Source: Parvibaculum sp002684405
GTDB lineage: Bacteria > Pseudomonadota > Alphaproteobacteria > Parvibaculales > Parvibaculaceae
Assembly: GCA_965140395.1 (NCBI GenBank)
Contig: OZ223206.1
Coordinates: 558,001-622,000 of the forward strand
Length of the DNA: 64,000 nucleotides
Direction of reading: 5' to 3'
Shown: piece after piece, positions 32,497 to 41,932 of the stretch
How the letters are laid out: the number at the start of each line of letters is the position of its first letter
How positions within the stretch are numbered: the stretch's first letter is position 1
The notes under the pieces: generated by a model
Told to the model about the DNA's origin: nothing
What the model saw: only the letters and a program-made list of their open reading frames with translations
The model's database searches: none
Translations under genes and position numbers: made by a program

Positions 32497-33050
32497 ACAA
32501 CAGCGCCCGCCCAGGACAGGAAAACGGCAACGCTACCGACGACATGGACGTTGGACGTTATGAGAGCCCGCGGACCGGAATCAGCGTGCTTATGCTGTTC
32601 GCAGCGCTTGTCGTGGTATTTGCCGTTGCGGGCATCGCGGGCAGCATTACGGCCAGCAGCGTGAACGAGTGGTATCCCACGCTGGTCAAACCCGCCCTGA
32701 CACCCCCGCCCTGGGTCTTCCCGGTCGTTTGGAACCTGCTCTATTTCACGATGGCGCTGGCCGCGTGGCTGGTCTGGCTGACGGTCGGTTCTTTTTCTGC
32801 CGCCGGCGCGCCGCTCTCGCTTTTCGGCAGCCAGCTCATGCTCAATCTGGGCTGGTCCGTCCTGTTTTTCGGTCTCAAGGCGCCCGGTATCGCGCTTGCC
32901 GAGATTCTGGTCCTGCTGATAATGATCGCCCTGACGATCATTGCCTTCTTCAGGCAGAGCACCCTTGCAGGGATATTGATGCTGCCCTATTTCGCCTGGG
33001 TCGGCTTTGCGACCTATCTGAATGCCGGCATCTGGTTGCTCAACGGATAA
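32493..33050 (+). CDS. tspO: TspO/MBR family protein
   Basis: 185-aa five-helix membrane protein homologous to the mitochondrial benzodiazepine receptor. It has a signature VNEWYPTLVKPALTPPPWVF, then PVVWNLLYFTMALAAWLVW, LNLGWSVLFFGL and PYFAWVGFATYLNAGIW. TspO binds porphyrins and sterol-like ligands and tunes tetrapyrrole or stress responses. The extra 35-residue hydrophilic N-terminus is unusual. It sits between DUF4170 (ATGA overlap) and msbA inside a lipid A gene run, where TspO is not normally found. Confidence 0.93.
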   Translation: MNNSARPGQENGNATDDMDVGRYESPRTGISVLMLFAALVVVFAVAGIAGSITASSVNEWYPTLVKPALTPPPWVFPVVWNLLYFTMALAAWLVWLTVGSFSAAGAPLSLFGSQLMLNLGWSVLFFGLKAPGIALAEILVLLIMIALTIIAFFRQSTLAGILMLPYFAWVGFATYLNAGIWLLNG

Positions 33051-33205
33051 CCGACGAGGGACAACCGATCGGCGGGGAGTGCGCCCAAGGGCGGCAATCG
33101 GGACAAAAAATCCCGTTATTCCAACAATTTACACTCACCTGCCTGTATGGATTGGGTAACGACCGCATGGTATGGTCCGCCCGGATTACGCGAGCCTGAG
33201 GATCT

Positions 33206-35119
33206 ATGGTCAGCAAGAGCGAACAACCCGGCGAAACCGCGGCGCAGGACGACACCCTTTCGCCCGCCATGCGCGACGCCGCCGAAAAGGCGCCCGCCCC
33301 CGAGGCCGCGCGCGAACTCGCCCGGGACCTGAACACCTGGTCCGTCGCCCGGCGGATGCTGGGCAGCTATCTGAAGCCGCTCTGGAAACTTGCCGCCTTT
33401 GCTCTCGTGCTGAACGCGGTCGTGGGCGCGACGACAGGTGCCATTCCCTGGCTACTCAAGACCGTGGTCGACGATGTCGTGAACAATCCCAATCCGCCCG
33501 CCTGGCAGATTTGGGGCGTTCCGCTGGCCGCCGCCGTGATCATGTGCATCAAGTCCATCGCCTCCTATGGCAGCACCGTCACCATGAGCACGATTGGCCA
33601 GCGGATCGTCGAGGGCATTCAGACGAAGATGTTCGAGCGTATTGTCCGCGCCGATCTCGCCTGGCTCTCCGCGACGCATTCGGGCCGCTTCGTCGCCAGC
33701 TTCATGGCCGATGTCGGGCGGCTTACCGGGACCATCACCACGTCGATGATCGATCAGGCGCGCAATCTCCTCTCTGTGATGGGACTGCTCGGCGCCGTCT
33801 TCATCATGAACTGGAAGCTCGCGCTGATTGCAACCTGCATCCTGCCGCTGGCAGCTCTCTTCCTTCGGCGTTTCGGCAAGAAGACCCGCAAGGCGGCTCG
33901 GCAAAGCCTTGAGGGTACGGGCGACCTCTCCACGCTCATCTCGGAAACCCTCAAGGGCATTCGCGTGGTCAAGGCTTATGGACGCGAGGATCATGAACTC
34001 GATCGCGCCAAGGTCATCATCAAACAACTTGTGACGCAGGCCCTGATCGCGATCCGGATGAGGGCGGCATCCGGCCCCACCACCGAAGCGCTTTCCGGCA
34101 TCGGCATCGGCCTTGTCATCTATGTCAGCATCGTGCTGATCCAGGCGGGCAGTCTGACGCTCGGCGAAATGACCGGTTTCATCACCGCGCTCATGCTCGC
34201 CTATCAGCCGCTCAAGGCGCTCGCCAACACACAGACCACCATGCAGGAAGGCGTCGCCGCTGCGATCCGGCTCTTTCCGATCCTCGACACCGAACCGCAG
34301 GTCGTCACCGCACCCGGTGCCAAGCCGCTCGACGTGCCGCAAGGAATGGTGGAATTCGAGAATGTCAGCTTCGAATATGCAGACGGCACACCGGCTCTTC
34401 ACGGCATCTCCCTCGACGTGCCGAAGGGACATACCGTTGCCCTCGTCGGTCCTTCCGGCGCGGGCAAGAGCACCATCCTCAATCTCGTGCCCCGCTTCTA
34501 CGACCCGACCGGGGGCCGCGTTCTGATCGATGGACAGGACCTCAAGGACGTGACCGTCGACAGCGTCCGCGCAATCAGCGCGCTGGTGACGCAGGAACCG
34601 TTCCTGTTCGACGATACCATCCGGGCGAATATCGCCTATGGCAGGGCCGATGCGACAGATGAGGAAATCAGGGAGGCCGCACGCAACGCAGCCGCCGACG
34701 AGTTCATCTCCCAACTTCCCAATGGCTATGATTCTCTCGTCGGCGAGGCCGGGCAGAAACTTTCGGGCGGACAGCGCCAACGCATCGCTATCGCACGGGC
34801 GATGCTGAAGGATGCGCCGATCCTGCTGCTCGACGAAGCGACCTCTGCGCTCGACACGGCATCGGAACTCAAAGTCCAGAATGCGCTGTCGCGTCTGATG
34901 ATCGGTCGGACGACGCTCGTCATCGCGCATCGCCTTTCCACGATCAAACATGCGGACATGATCTATGTGATCGATGAGGGCCGCGTGCTCGAACACGGGA
35001 CGCATAACGAACTCATCAAGAAGGGCGGCCTCTATGCAGAGCTGTCACGCTCTCAGTTTATCGAAGAGCCGGCACAGGAAAGCCGGGAAGCGGAAGCTGC
35101 TGCGGTTGCCGGAGAGTGA
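33206..35119 (+). CDS. msbA: Lipid A export ABC transporter/permease, MsbA-like
   Basis: 637-aa half-transporter with a six-helix membrane domain (about residues 55-345) fused to an ATPase domain. Walker A GPSGAGKST (about 415), signature LSGGQRQRIAIARA (about 518) and Walker B ILLLDEATSALD (about 541) are intact. In this cluster it most likely flips lipid A-core across the inner membrane. Residues 1-45 are an acidic, Ala-rich extension. A drug or peptide exporter of the same fold is less likely given the neighbours. Confidence 0.9.
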   Translation: MVSKSEQPGETAAQDDTLSPAMRDAAEKAPAPEAARELARDLNTWSVARRMLGSYLKPLWKLAAFALVLNAVVGATTGAIPWLLKTVVDDVVNNPNPPAWQIWGVPLAAAVIMCIKSIASYGSTVTMSTIGQRIVEGIQTKMFERIVRADLAWLSATHSGRFVASFMADVGRLTGTITTSMIDQARNLLSVMGLLGAVFIMNWKLALIATCILPLAALFLRRFGKKTRKAARQSLEGTGDLSTLISETLKGIRVVKAYGREDHELDRAKVIIKQLVTQALIAIRMRAASGPTTEALSGIGIGLVIYVSIVLIQAGSLTLGEMTGFITALMLAYQPLKALANTQTTMQEGVAAAIRLFPILDTEPQVVTAPGAKPLDVPQGMVEFENVSFEYADGTPALHGISLDVPKGHTVALVGPSGAGKSTILNLVPRFYDPTGGRVLIDGQDLKDVTVDSVRAISALVTQEPFLFDDTIRANIAYGRADATDEEIREAARNAAADEFISQLPNGYDSLVGEAGQKLSGGQRQRIAIARAMLKDAPILLLDEATSALDTASELKVQNALSRLMIGRTTLVIAHRLSTIKHADMIYVIDEGRVLEHGTHNELIKKGGLYAELSRSQFIEEPAQESREAEAAAVAGE

Positions 35120-35126
35120 GCGTTAG

Positions 35127-35873
35127 ATGTCGCGGGTAAAGGATATTGTGAAAAGCGAAACATTCATGGACGGCGTCGCCTTTCTGGCTGCCCTGTTCAT
35201 TCGTTTCGTGCGCCAGACGGGCCGTTTCGAAATACGCCGGTCCCATGTCGCAGCACAATTCTGGGCCGGCGACGAACCTTTCATCGTCGCCACATGGCAC
35301 GGCCAGAACCTGCTCATTCCGACGCTATGGCACAATTGGCGCGAAGTGCGCGTGCTGGTCTCGCGTCATGGCGACGGCCAGATCATCGCCAAGATCATGG
35401 CCAATCTGGGCTTCGGCACCATTCGCGGGTCGGGCGCCCCCAAGGGCGAACACCAGCGACCTAAACATCGTCAGAAAGGCGGCGCGAGCGCCTTGCGCGC
35501 GATGATACGCGCTCTCGGCGAAAATGTTTCGGTCGGCCTCACCGCCGACTTCCCCCCCGGCCCCGGACGGCGCGCGGGGGAAGGCATCGTCATGCTGGCC
35601 CGGCTTTCCGGACGCCCCATCGTCCCCGTCGCGGCAACGACGCGGTCGCGCGTTCAGCTCAATAACTGGGACAGGTTCACGATCAATCTGCCCTTCTCCC
35701 GCGGTGCGCTCGTGCTGGGCGATCCGATCTATGTCGCCCGCGACGCAGACGAGGAAGCGCTTGAGCAGGCCCGTCAGCATGTCGAGGAAGCTCTCAACGC
35801 GGTGACGGCCGAGGCGGACAGGATCGTCGGCCGGGCGCCTGCGCATAACGAGGCGGGAGCCGTGGTGCGTTGA
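35127..35873 (+). CDS. DUF374 lysophospholipid acyltransferase family protein
   Basis: 248 aa, LPLAT-like. Family blocks include FIVATWHGQNLLIP (HX4-type active-site His), VSRHGDGQIIAKIMANLGFGTIRGSG, GLTADFPPGPGRRAGEGIVMLARLSGRPIVPVAATT and a C-terminal helical part. DUF374 proteins lie beside waaA in many alphaproteobacteria and are thought to modify lipid A or Kdo-lipid A; the exact reaction is not established. The waaA start overlaps its stop. Confidence 0.88.
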   Translation: MSRVKDIVKSETFMDGVAFLAALFIRFVRQTGRFEIRRSHVAAQFWAGDEPFIVATWHGQNLLIPTLWHNWREVRVLVSRHGDGQIIAKIMANLGFGTIRGSGAPKGEHQRPKHRQKGGASALRAMIRALGENVSVGLTADFPPGPGRRAGEGIVMLARLSGRPIVPVAATTRSRVQLNNWDRFTINLPFSRGALVLGDPIYVARDADEEALEQARQHVEEALNAVTAEADRIVGRAPAHNEAGAVVR

Positions 35874-37186
35874 GCGGAACGGATGCGAAGACAGTCCCCG
35901 CCCCTTCCCGCACGGGGCTTGCCGTTTACGCCCTTGTCACGCGCCTCTTGCGGCCCGTCGCCCCGCTGCTTCTCAGGACTCGATTGAAGCGCGGCAAGGA
36001 AGATGCAGCCCGGCTTGGCGAGCGCTACGGCATCGCCTCCAGGCCGAGACCCGAGGGCAACCTTGTCTGGTTTCACGCCGCGAGCATCGGGGAATCCCTT
36101 TCCATTCTCACCTTGATCCGGCGGCTGATCGATGAGGTGCCGGGCGTCAATGTGCTGGTCACGACAGGAACGCTGACATCCGCCGAATTGCTGTCGCAAA
36201 GACTGCCCAAGGAAGCGTTCCATCAGTTCGTGCCGCTCGATCACCCGGCTTTCTGCGCGCGTTTTCTCGATCACTGGAAACCCGATCTGGCGGTCTGGGT
36301 CGAATCCGAGTTCTGGCCCAACCTGATTGCCGAAACGGACCGGCGGCGTATTCCGCTGGCGCTGATCAACGGACGCATCACCGAAAAATCCTTCCAGAGC
36401 TGGCAAAGGGCCCCCGGCATGATTGCCGATCTGGTCGGCCGGTTTTCCGTCGTTCTGGCGCAAAGCGCGGCGAGCGCGGATCGGCTGGAAGCGCTGGGTG
36501 CCGCCTATACCGAACTCCCCGGCAACCTCAAACATGACGCGCCGGCTCCATCGGCGGACCCGCATGCGCTCGGTGCCTTACAGCACGCCATCGGCAAACG
36601 CCCGGTCTGGGTGGCAACGAACACGCATGAAGGCGAGGAAGAGGCTGCGGCTCAGGCGCATCTTTCATTGGCGCAAACCCGTCCGGACCTCCTCACCATC
36701 ATCTTATTGCGCCATCCCGCGCGCGGCCCACAGCTCGCCAAAACGCTATCCGGCATGGGTCTTTCCGTCATGACGCGTTCTTCGGGCGATGTCCCCGCGG
36801 CGCATACGCAGATTTATCTCGTCGATACGCTTGGCGAGGTCGGGCTGTTCTACCGGCTCTCCAATCTTGTGTTTGTCGGCGGCACCTTCGCCGAGATGGG
36901 CGGACATAATCCATTCGAGCCGGCGCGTCTCGGCTGCGCCCTCATTGCCGGGCCGAGCGATTTCAATTTTCAGGAAGCCTATGCGGCGCTCGAAGAGGGC
37001 GGCGGCATGCTGCGCGTATTGGATGCGAATGCCATGACGCAAACCATTGCGGCATTGCTCGACGATACCGAGAAGCGCATGATGATGGGCGAAGCGGCGA
37101 GACGCATAGCCAGCGAAGACAGCGGTGCGACCGAGCGCACACTCGCAGCTCTTTTGCGCCTGCTCGCGCCCAAACAGAAAACCTGA
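35870..37186 (+). CDS. waaA: Kdo transferase WaaA
   Basis: 438-aa GT30 glycosyltransferase that adds Kdo sugars to lipid IVA at the inner membrane. Typical motifs are LVWFHAASIGESLSIL, TGTLTSAELL, FVPLDHPAFCARFLDHWKPDLAVWVESEFWPNLI (including the conserved WVESEFWPN) and FVGGTFAEMGGHNPFEPARLG near the donor site. It starts at TTG overlapping the DUF374 stop (TTGA) with GGAG upstream. Confidence 0.95.
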   Translation: MSGTDAKTVPAPSRTGLAVYALVTRLLRPVAPLLLRTRLKRGKEDAARLGERYGIASRPRPEGNLVWFHAASIGESLSILTLIRRLIDEVPGVNVLVTTGTLTSAELLSQRLPKEAFHQFVPLDHPAFCARFLDHWKPDLAVWVESEFWPNLIAETDRRRIPLALINGRITEKSFQSWQRAPGMIADLVGRFSVVLAQSAASADRLEALGAAYTELPGNLKHDAPAPSADPHALGALQHAIGKRPVWVATNTHEGEEEAAAQAHLSLAQTRPDLLTIILLRHPARGPQLAKTLSGMGLSVMTRSSGDVPAAHTQIYLVDTLGEVGLFYRLSNLVFVGGTFAEMGGHNPFEPARLGCALIAGPSDFNFQEAYAALEEGGGMLRVLDANAMTQTIAALLDDTEKRMMMGEAARRIASEDSGATERTLAALLRLLAPKQKT

Positions 37187-37203
37187 CTGAAAGGCGACCT
37201 GGG

Positions 37204-38250
37204 ATGCGTGCACCGCGCTTCTGGTATCCCGCCCGGAAAAGGGGCATGCCGATCATGGCACAGCTCCTGTCGCCCTTCGGTGCGTTTTACGGGCTGGCCG
37301 CCCGCATCCGAAACAAAACGGCACGGCCCGAGCATGTTCGCGTACCGGTAATCTGCATCGGCAATGTCACGATGGGCGGCGCGGGCAAAACACCGATTGC
37401 GCTTGCCATTGCCGAACGCCTCATTGAGCAGGGCGAAAAAGTACATTTTCTTTCGCGCGGCTACCGGCGCACATCGCAAGGTACGGTGAGGGTCGATCCT
37501 GCCGCCCACACGGTGGCCGAAGTGGGCGACGAGCCGCTTCTTCTCGCACGCCTGGCGCCGACATGGGTTTCGGCCGACCGCGTGGCGGGCGCGAAGGCGG
37601 CCGCAGACGCAGGCGCGAGCGTCATCATCATGGATGACGGGTTCCAGAACCCGTATCTTGCGAAGGATTTTTCCGTTCTCGTTATCGATGCGGGCGTGGG
37701 CACCGGCAATGGCCATGTCTTTCCCGCCGGTCCCTTGCGTGAGGAAGCAGGCGATGCGCTCAACCGCGCGCAGGCGGTGATCCTGACCGGGCGCGGTCAC
37801 GCAGGCGATGGTCTCGCCGCGCGCGCAATGGCGCGTGGCATTCCCGTCTACCGCTCCATCGCCAAGCCGGTTCCGCAGGAGCCATCCTTTGCGGGTGCGC
37901 AGGTTCTCGCCTTTTCGGGGATCGGTCGTCCCGAAAAATTCTACGAGACACTGCGTGGGCTCGGCGCCGATATCGTGGCGACACAGGATTTTCCCGATCA
38001 TCACGCCTTTACCGACCGCGAGGCGTCCCGCCTGATGGTCAGGGCCCATGAATGCGATGCGCATCTTGTCACCACCGAAAAGGATGCCATCCGGCTCGCC
38101 CGCGCGCCTGCCGGCAGCGCCCGGGCAAAGCTCTCGAAAAGCCTGCGTACCGTCCCGATCCGTGCCGTAATCGCCGATATGGCGCAGCTTGAAACACTCA
38201 TCGCAGAAGCCTTGCGTCGCCACCGGCTCGCAAGGGACGAAGCGGGCTGA
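37204..38250 (+). CDS. lpxK: Tetraacyldisaccharide 4'-kinase
   Basis: 348-aa kinase phosphorylating the 4' position of the lipid A disaccharide. Family markers are RAPRFWY at the N-terminus, a P-loop in GNVTMGGAGKTP, LSRGYRRTSQG, DEPLLLARLAP, IIMDDGFQNP and HLVTTEKDAIRL. It is 18 bases downstream of waaA, in the usual order waaA-lpxK-acyltransferase. Confidence 0.96.
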   Translation: MRAPRFWYPARKRGMPIMAQLLSPFGAFYGLAARIRNKTARPEHVRVPVICIGNVTMGGAGKTPIALAIAERLIEQGEKVHFLSRGYRRTSQGTVRVDPAAHTVAEVGDEPLLLARLAPTWVSADRVAGAKAAADAGASVIIMDDGFQNPYLAKDFSVLVIDAGVGTGNGHVFPAGPLREEAGDALNRAQAVILTGRGHAGDGLAARAMARGIPVYRSIAKPVPQEPSFAGAQVLAFSGIGRPEKFYETLRGLGADIVATQDFPDHHAFTDREASRLMVRAHECDAHLVTTEKDAIRLARAPAGSARAKLSKSLRTVPIRAVIADMAQLETLIAEALRRHRLARDEAG

Positions 38251-38286
38251 TATAAGCGGCCAGCAAAACAGATATCGCCCGCTCGG

Positions 38287-39186
38287 ATGTCCCGCAGAAA
38301 CAGTCTCGTTAACCATATCGAATTCGCCGGCTTGCGCCTTGCCCTCGGCTTCTTCCGTCTCTGGGGGCTCGACCGCGCATCGGCGCTTGGCGGCCGCCTC
38401 ACCCGCTTCGTCGGACCGAAGCTCGGTATCACCCGGCGCGCCCGGAAAAATCTCCACGCCGCCATGCCGGAGCTAGGGACCGACGAGATCGAGCGGATCG
38501 TTGCGGATATGTGGGAAAATCTCGGCCGCACCATGGCCGAATATGCCTATCTGGAAGATTTCGTGTCTTCAGAGAGCGGGCGAATCCGATTCGAGAATGC
38601 CGATCAGGCCGTGCAGCTGGCGCAGCGCGGTTCCATGCTGCTCGTCTCCGGCCACTTCGCCAATTGGGAGCTGATGCCGATCGCCATGCGGCTGCGCGAC
38701 ATTCATGGCGGCGACATCTATCGCCATGCCAACAACCCACTCGTGAACCAGTGGATGATCGAGTTGCGCGAACGGGCGACCGCCTCCGTGCAGATCCCCA
38801 AGGGGGGCGAAGGCGCGCGGATCCTGATGCGCCTCCTCAAGCAGGGCAAATGCATCGCCATGCTCGCCGACCAGAAGATGAATGACGGCGTCGAGGCGCG
38901 CTTTTTCGGGATGCAGGCCATGACGCCCGCCGCGCCTGCCGGGCTTGCCGTACGTTACGGTCTCCCCATCGTTCTCGCCGCGATCGAACGCGAGGACGGC
39001 GCTCATTTCACCCTGCGCTGTAGCGAGCCGATCATGGCGGACCCCTCCGCCGATCGCGTGGGCGAAATCATGCGGCTGACGCAATTGCTGAACGATCACC
39101 TGGAAGCGCAGATCCGTAGCCGGCCGCATGAATGGCTCTGGCTGCATAATCGGTGGCCCGAATGGGAAATCGCCCAAAGAAACTAA
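38287..39186 (+). CDS. lpxL: Lysophospholipid/lauroyl acyltransferase, LpxL/HtrB-like
   Basis: 299-aa late acyltransferase adding secondary acyl chains to Kdo2-lipid A. The catalytic HX4(D/E) box is HFANWE in SMLLVSGHFANWELMPIAMR. Other features are GDIYRHANNPLVNQWM, MLADQKMNDGVEARFFGM and the C-terminal EWLWLHNRWPEW. LpxL versus LpxM versus another paralogue cannot be decided from sequence alone. It is the last gene of the lipid A run. Confidence 0.9.
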   Translation: MSRRNSLVNHIEFAGLRLALGFFRLWGLDRASALGGRLTRFVGPKLGITRRARKNLHAAMPELGTDEIERIVADMWENLGRTMAEYAYLEDFVSSESGRIRFENADQAVQLAQRGSMLLVSGHFANWELMPIAMRLRDIHGGDIYRHANNPLVNQWMIELRERATASVQIPKGGEGARILMRLLKQGKCIAMLADQKMNDGVEARFFGMQAMTPAAPAGLAVRYGLPIVLAAIEREDGAHFTLRCSEPIMADPSADRVGEIMRLTQLLNDHLEAQIRSRPHEWLWLHNRWPEWEIAQRN

Positions 39187-39229
39187 AGGTGGCGGAACTG
39201 ACCTTTCGCGGCGCCGTTACTTCGACCCG

Positions 39230-40054
39230 CTACTTCGGCATGGGGCCGACCAGGGTTGCCGGATCGACATAGGTGCCCTGCCAGGTCATGCCCCAATGGA
39301 CATGCGGTCCCGTCGCGCGGCCCGTCTGCCCGATCTCGCCGATCTTCTGCCCGCGCTTCACATGCTCGCCGGTCTTCACGTCGATTTTCGACATATGCAT
39401 GAAATAACCGATCAGGCCATGGCCGTGATCGAGGAAGACGAGGCCGCCCTCATAGAACATATCGGGCTGGGCAAGCGTCACGATGCCATCCGCCGGGGCC
39501 ACGATGGGCGTACCGGTGGGGGCCGCGACATCCACACCGAAATGCGGCCGGCGCGGTTTGCCGTTGAAAATACGCTGACTGCCATAGACACCGCTGATAA
39601 CGCCCTTGGCGGGCCATTCGAACTTCTCGGCAAAATACGCATCCGGCGTATCGTCGGGCCGGGCGGCAGCCTTGAGCTTGCGTTCGCGGGCGATGCGCTT
39701 CAGCACGTCCGGCGGCGGCGTCACATATTTCCGCGCCACGCCGTTGATGCGCTGTATCTCATAATCGCGTTTGGCAATGGCAAGGCTGCGCGTTTCGGTC
39801 CGGCCATCCGCATGGGTCACTTTCAGGATGGCCTTGGAACCGGCGTCGCGCCCGAACCCCATCACGAAAAGCCCATCCGGCGACACCATGACGGATTTGC
39901 CGTCGAGCGACACCTTCGCGCCCGGCTCGACATCGCCGACGATGACGGCACCCTGTTCCAGCGTGCCGCGCAAATCGACCCTTGCCCATGCAAGCGACGG
40001 CATCGCCGCAAAGGCGGCCACAGCCATCGCCAGCACCCAACGGCTTGCCTTCAT
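39230..40054 (-). CDS. M23 family metallopeptidase
   Basis: 274-aa periplasmic LytM-type protein with signal peptide (MKASRWVLAMAVAAFAAMPSLAWA). An Ig-like N-terminal part (residues 25-110) is followed by the peptidase domain with RPHFGVDVAAPTGTPIVAPADG (HxxxD), FLDHGHGLIGYFMHMS and TGPHVHWGM (HxH). All zinc ligands are present, so an active DD-endopeptidase is likely. It lies six bases downstream of DUF2093 on the same strand and probably belongs to the xseA operon. Confidence 0.93.
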   Translation of the reverse strand: MKASRWVLAMAVAAFAAMPSLAWARVDLRGTLEQGAVIVGDVEPGAKVSLDGKSVMVSPDGLFVMGFGRDAGSKAILKVTHADGRTETRSLAIAKRDYEIQRINGVARKYVTPPPDVLKRIARERKLKAAARPDDTPDAYFAEKFEWPAKGVISGVYGSQRIFNGKPRRPHFGVDVAAPTGTPIVAPADGIVTLAQPDMFYEGGLVFLDHGHGLIGYFMHMSKIDVKTGEHVKRGQKIGEIGQTGRATGPHVHWGMTWQGTYVDPATLVGPMPK

Positions 40055-40059
40055 GGATG

Positions 40060-40272
40060 TCAGTCTTTCTGCATTTCGCGGTGCCGCTGAAGCGAGGCTT
40101 CCGGCGTCGCATAGGCTTCCTGCAGATCGACGCTCCAGTAGCGGAGCTGATCGAGAGGGATATTCTTGCCCGTTACCGCGCAAACCACATAGGAGCCCTG
40201 CTTCACGACGGAGTATTCCCCGTCGCCATACACAAGCTTGGCTTCACCGCCCATATTGTCGAACCTGTTCAT
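40060..40272 (-). CDS. DUF2093 family protein
   Basis: 70-aa conserved alphaproteobacterial protein. Signature segments are VVKQGSYVVCAVTGKNIPLD, LRYWSVDLQEAYATPEASLQR. Unknown function, often next to xseA as here. An ATG at 40272 with AAGG upstream is preferred to the longer frame starting at 40308. Confidence 0.9.
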   Translation of the reverse strand: MNRFDNMGGEAKLVYGDGEYSVVKQGSYVVCAVTGKNIPLDQLRYWSVDLQEAYATPEASLQRHREMQKD

Positions 40273-40317
40273 GGCGCGCACCTTACAGCGGAGAGCCTGT
40301 TCGATCAAAGCCGCCGG

Positions 40318-41763
40318 TCAAAGGAGTTTGCCCTGCTTCGGCGCGGGGCCGCTTTTGGGCTTGGCGGAGGTCGGCTTCGCGCGTGGCGTGCCGCCACCAT
40401 CGGCGACCACGACACCCAGCCTGTCCTTGCCGGCAAACTCCACATTCAGCGCCTCGCCCGGCTTGCGGCCTTCGCTGCCGCGCACCAGCTTGCCGTTTTC
40501 GTCCAGCACCACGGCAAAGCCGCGTTCCAGTACCCCTTCATAGGAATAGGATTTGAGAAGCTTGGAACTCGCATCGAGGCGCCGGGCCAGATCGGCCAGA
40601 TGCCGCCGCTCCGCCCTTTCCGCCCGCGCGGCCACTTCCGAGACGCGTTCCCGGCGGTCGCGGATACGCTGGCGGATCGGCCGCAGGCTCACCCTACCCT
40701 CCAGCCGCTGAAGCTGGGCGCGTTTTACCTCCGTTGCGCGGATCAGGCCGCGCGCCAGCCTGTCGGCTGCGCTGTCGAAACGCTGGCGCGGCAGAGCGAT
40801 AAGTTCGGCAAGGCGCGGCAGGCCCCGGGCGAGGCCCCGCAGGTCGTTTTTCCGCTGCTCGATGAAGCGCGCCTCCGCCCGCGTCAGCCGGCGGCTACGG
40901 TCCATCACAGCGTCCACCAGCTCCGCGCGCACGGGCACGGCGATTTCGGCCGCCGCTGTCGGCGTCGGCGCCCGGCGGTCGGCCACGAAATCGATCAGCG
41001 TCGTATCGGTCTCATGGCCGACGGCTGCAATCAGCGGTATCTCGCTTTCCGCTGCCGCGCGCACGGCCACTTCCTCGTTGAACCCCCAGAGATCCTCGAT
41101 CGAACCGCCGCCGCGCGCGACGATCAGCAAGTCGGGCCGTGGAACGGGGCCGGCCTTCTTCATCGCATTGAAGCCCCGGATGGCGGCGGCGACTTCCGCC
41201 GCGCTGGTTTCGCCCTGTACGCGCACCGGCCAGACCAGTACATGGCGCGGGAAGCGATCCTGCAGGCGATGGAGAATGTCGCGGATAACGGCGCCGGTCG
41301 GGCTCGTCACCACGCCGATCACTTCGGGCAGGTAAGGCAGGCGTTTCTTGCGTTCTTCGGCAAAGAGGCCTTCGGCGGCGAACTTCTTGCGCCGTTCCTC
41401 CAACAGCGCCATCAGGGCGCCTGCGCCCGCCGGCTCCAGCGCCTCGATCACGATCTGGTATTTCGACGAGCCGGGATAGGTGGTCAGCTTGCCGGTGGCG
41501 ATGACCTCCATCCCCTCTTCCGGCTTGAAGCGCAGCTTGGAAAATACCCCGCGCCAGATCACCGCGTCGATCCGGGCCTTCTCGTCCTTCAGGCTGAAAT
41601 AACAGTGTCCCGAGGAATGCGGCCCCCGATAACCCGAGACCTCGCCGCGCAGCCGCACATGGCCGAACTCGCTCTCCACCACCTTCTTCAGGGCGAAGGA
41701 AATCTCGCTTACGGAGAATTCATGCGCATTGCCGGAACGCTCTGACGGTGCGGGAGGAGCCAT
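40318..41763 (-). CDS. xseA: Exodeoxyribonuclease VII large subunit
   Basis: 481-aa large subunit of ExoVII, which degrades single-stranded DNA. The OB-fold N-domain (FGHVRLRGEVSGYRGPHSSGHCYFSLKD) precedes the catalytic domain with GVVTSPTGAVIRDI, IVARGGGSIEDLWGFNEE and AAVGHETDTTLIDFVADRRAPTPTAAAE. A coiled-coil region (about 290-420) and a Lys/Pro-rich tail follow. The small subunit xseB is not in the window. It is divergent from purD. Confidence 0.95.
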   Translation of the reverse strand: MAPPAPSERSGNAHEFSVSEISFALKKVVESEFGHVRLRGEVSGYRGPHSSGHCYFSLKDEKARIDAVIWRGVFSKLRFKPEEGMEVIATGKLTTYPGSSKYQIVIEALEPAGAGALMALLEERRKKFAAEGLFAEERKKRLPYLPEVIGVVTSPTGAVIRDILHRLQDRFPRHVLVWPVRVQGETSAAEVAAAIRGFNAMKKAGPVPRPDLLIVARGGGSIEDLWGFNEEVAVRAAAESEIPLIAAVGHETDTTLIDFVADRRAPTPTAAAEIAVPVRAELVDAVMDRSRRLTRAEARFIEQRKNDLRGLARGLPRLAELIALPRQRFDSAADRLARGLIRATEVKRAQLQRLEGRVSLRPIRQRIRDRRERVSEVAARAERAERRHLADLARRLDASSKLLKSYSYEGVLERGFAVVLDENGKLVRGSEGRKPGEALNVEFAGKDRLGVVVADGGGTPRAKPTSAKPKSGPAPKQGKLL

Positions 41764-41932
41764 TGGCCGGGAGATCCTTTCTACCCCGGGCCTGCTTGCC
41801 CGCGGGGTCGGTTTGCCGGAATCGGACCCCATGTTACAAGAAATCCGCATCCTGCCGACAGGGCGGCCGGAGCATGAATTTCGTGCCGCCGGCCATATCC
41901 TGTATGGGGCGGAACCAGGGAAAGACAGCCTG

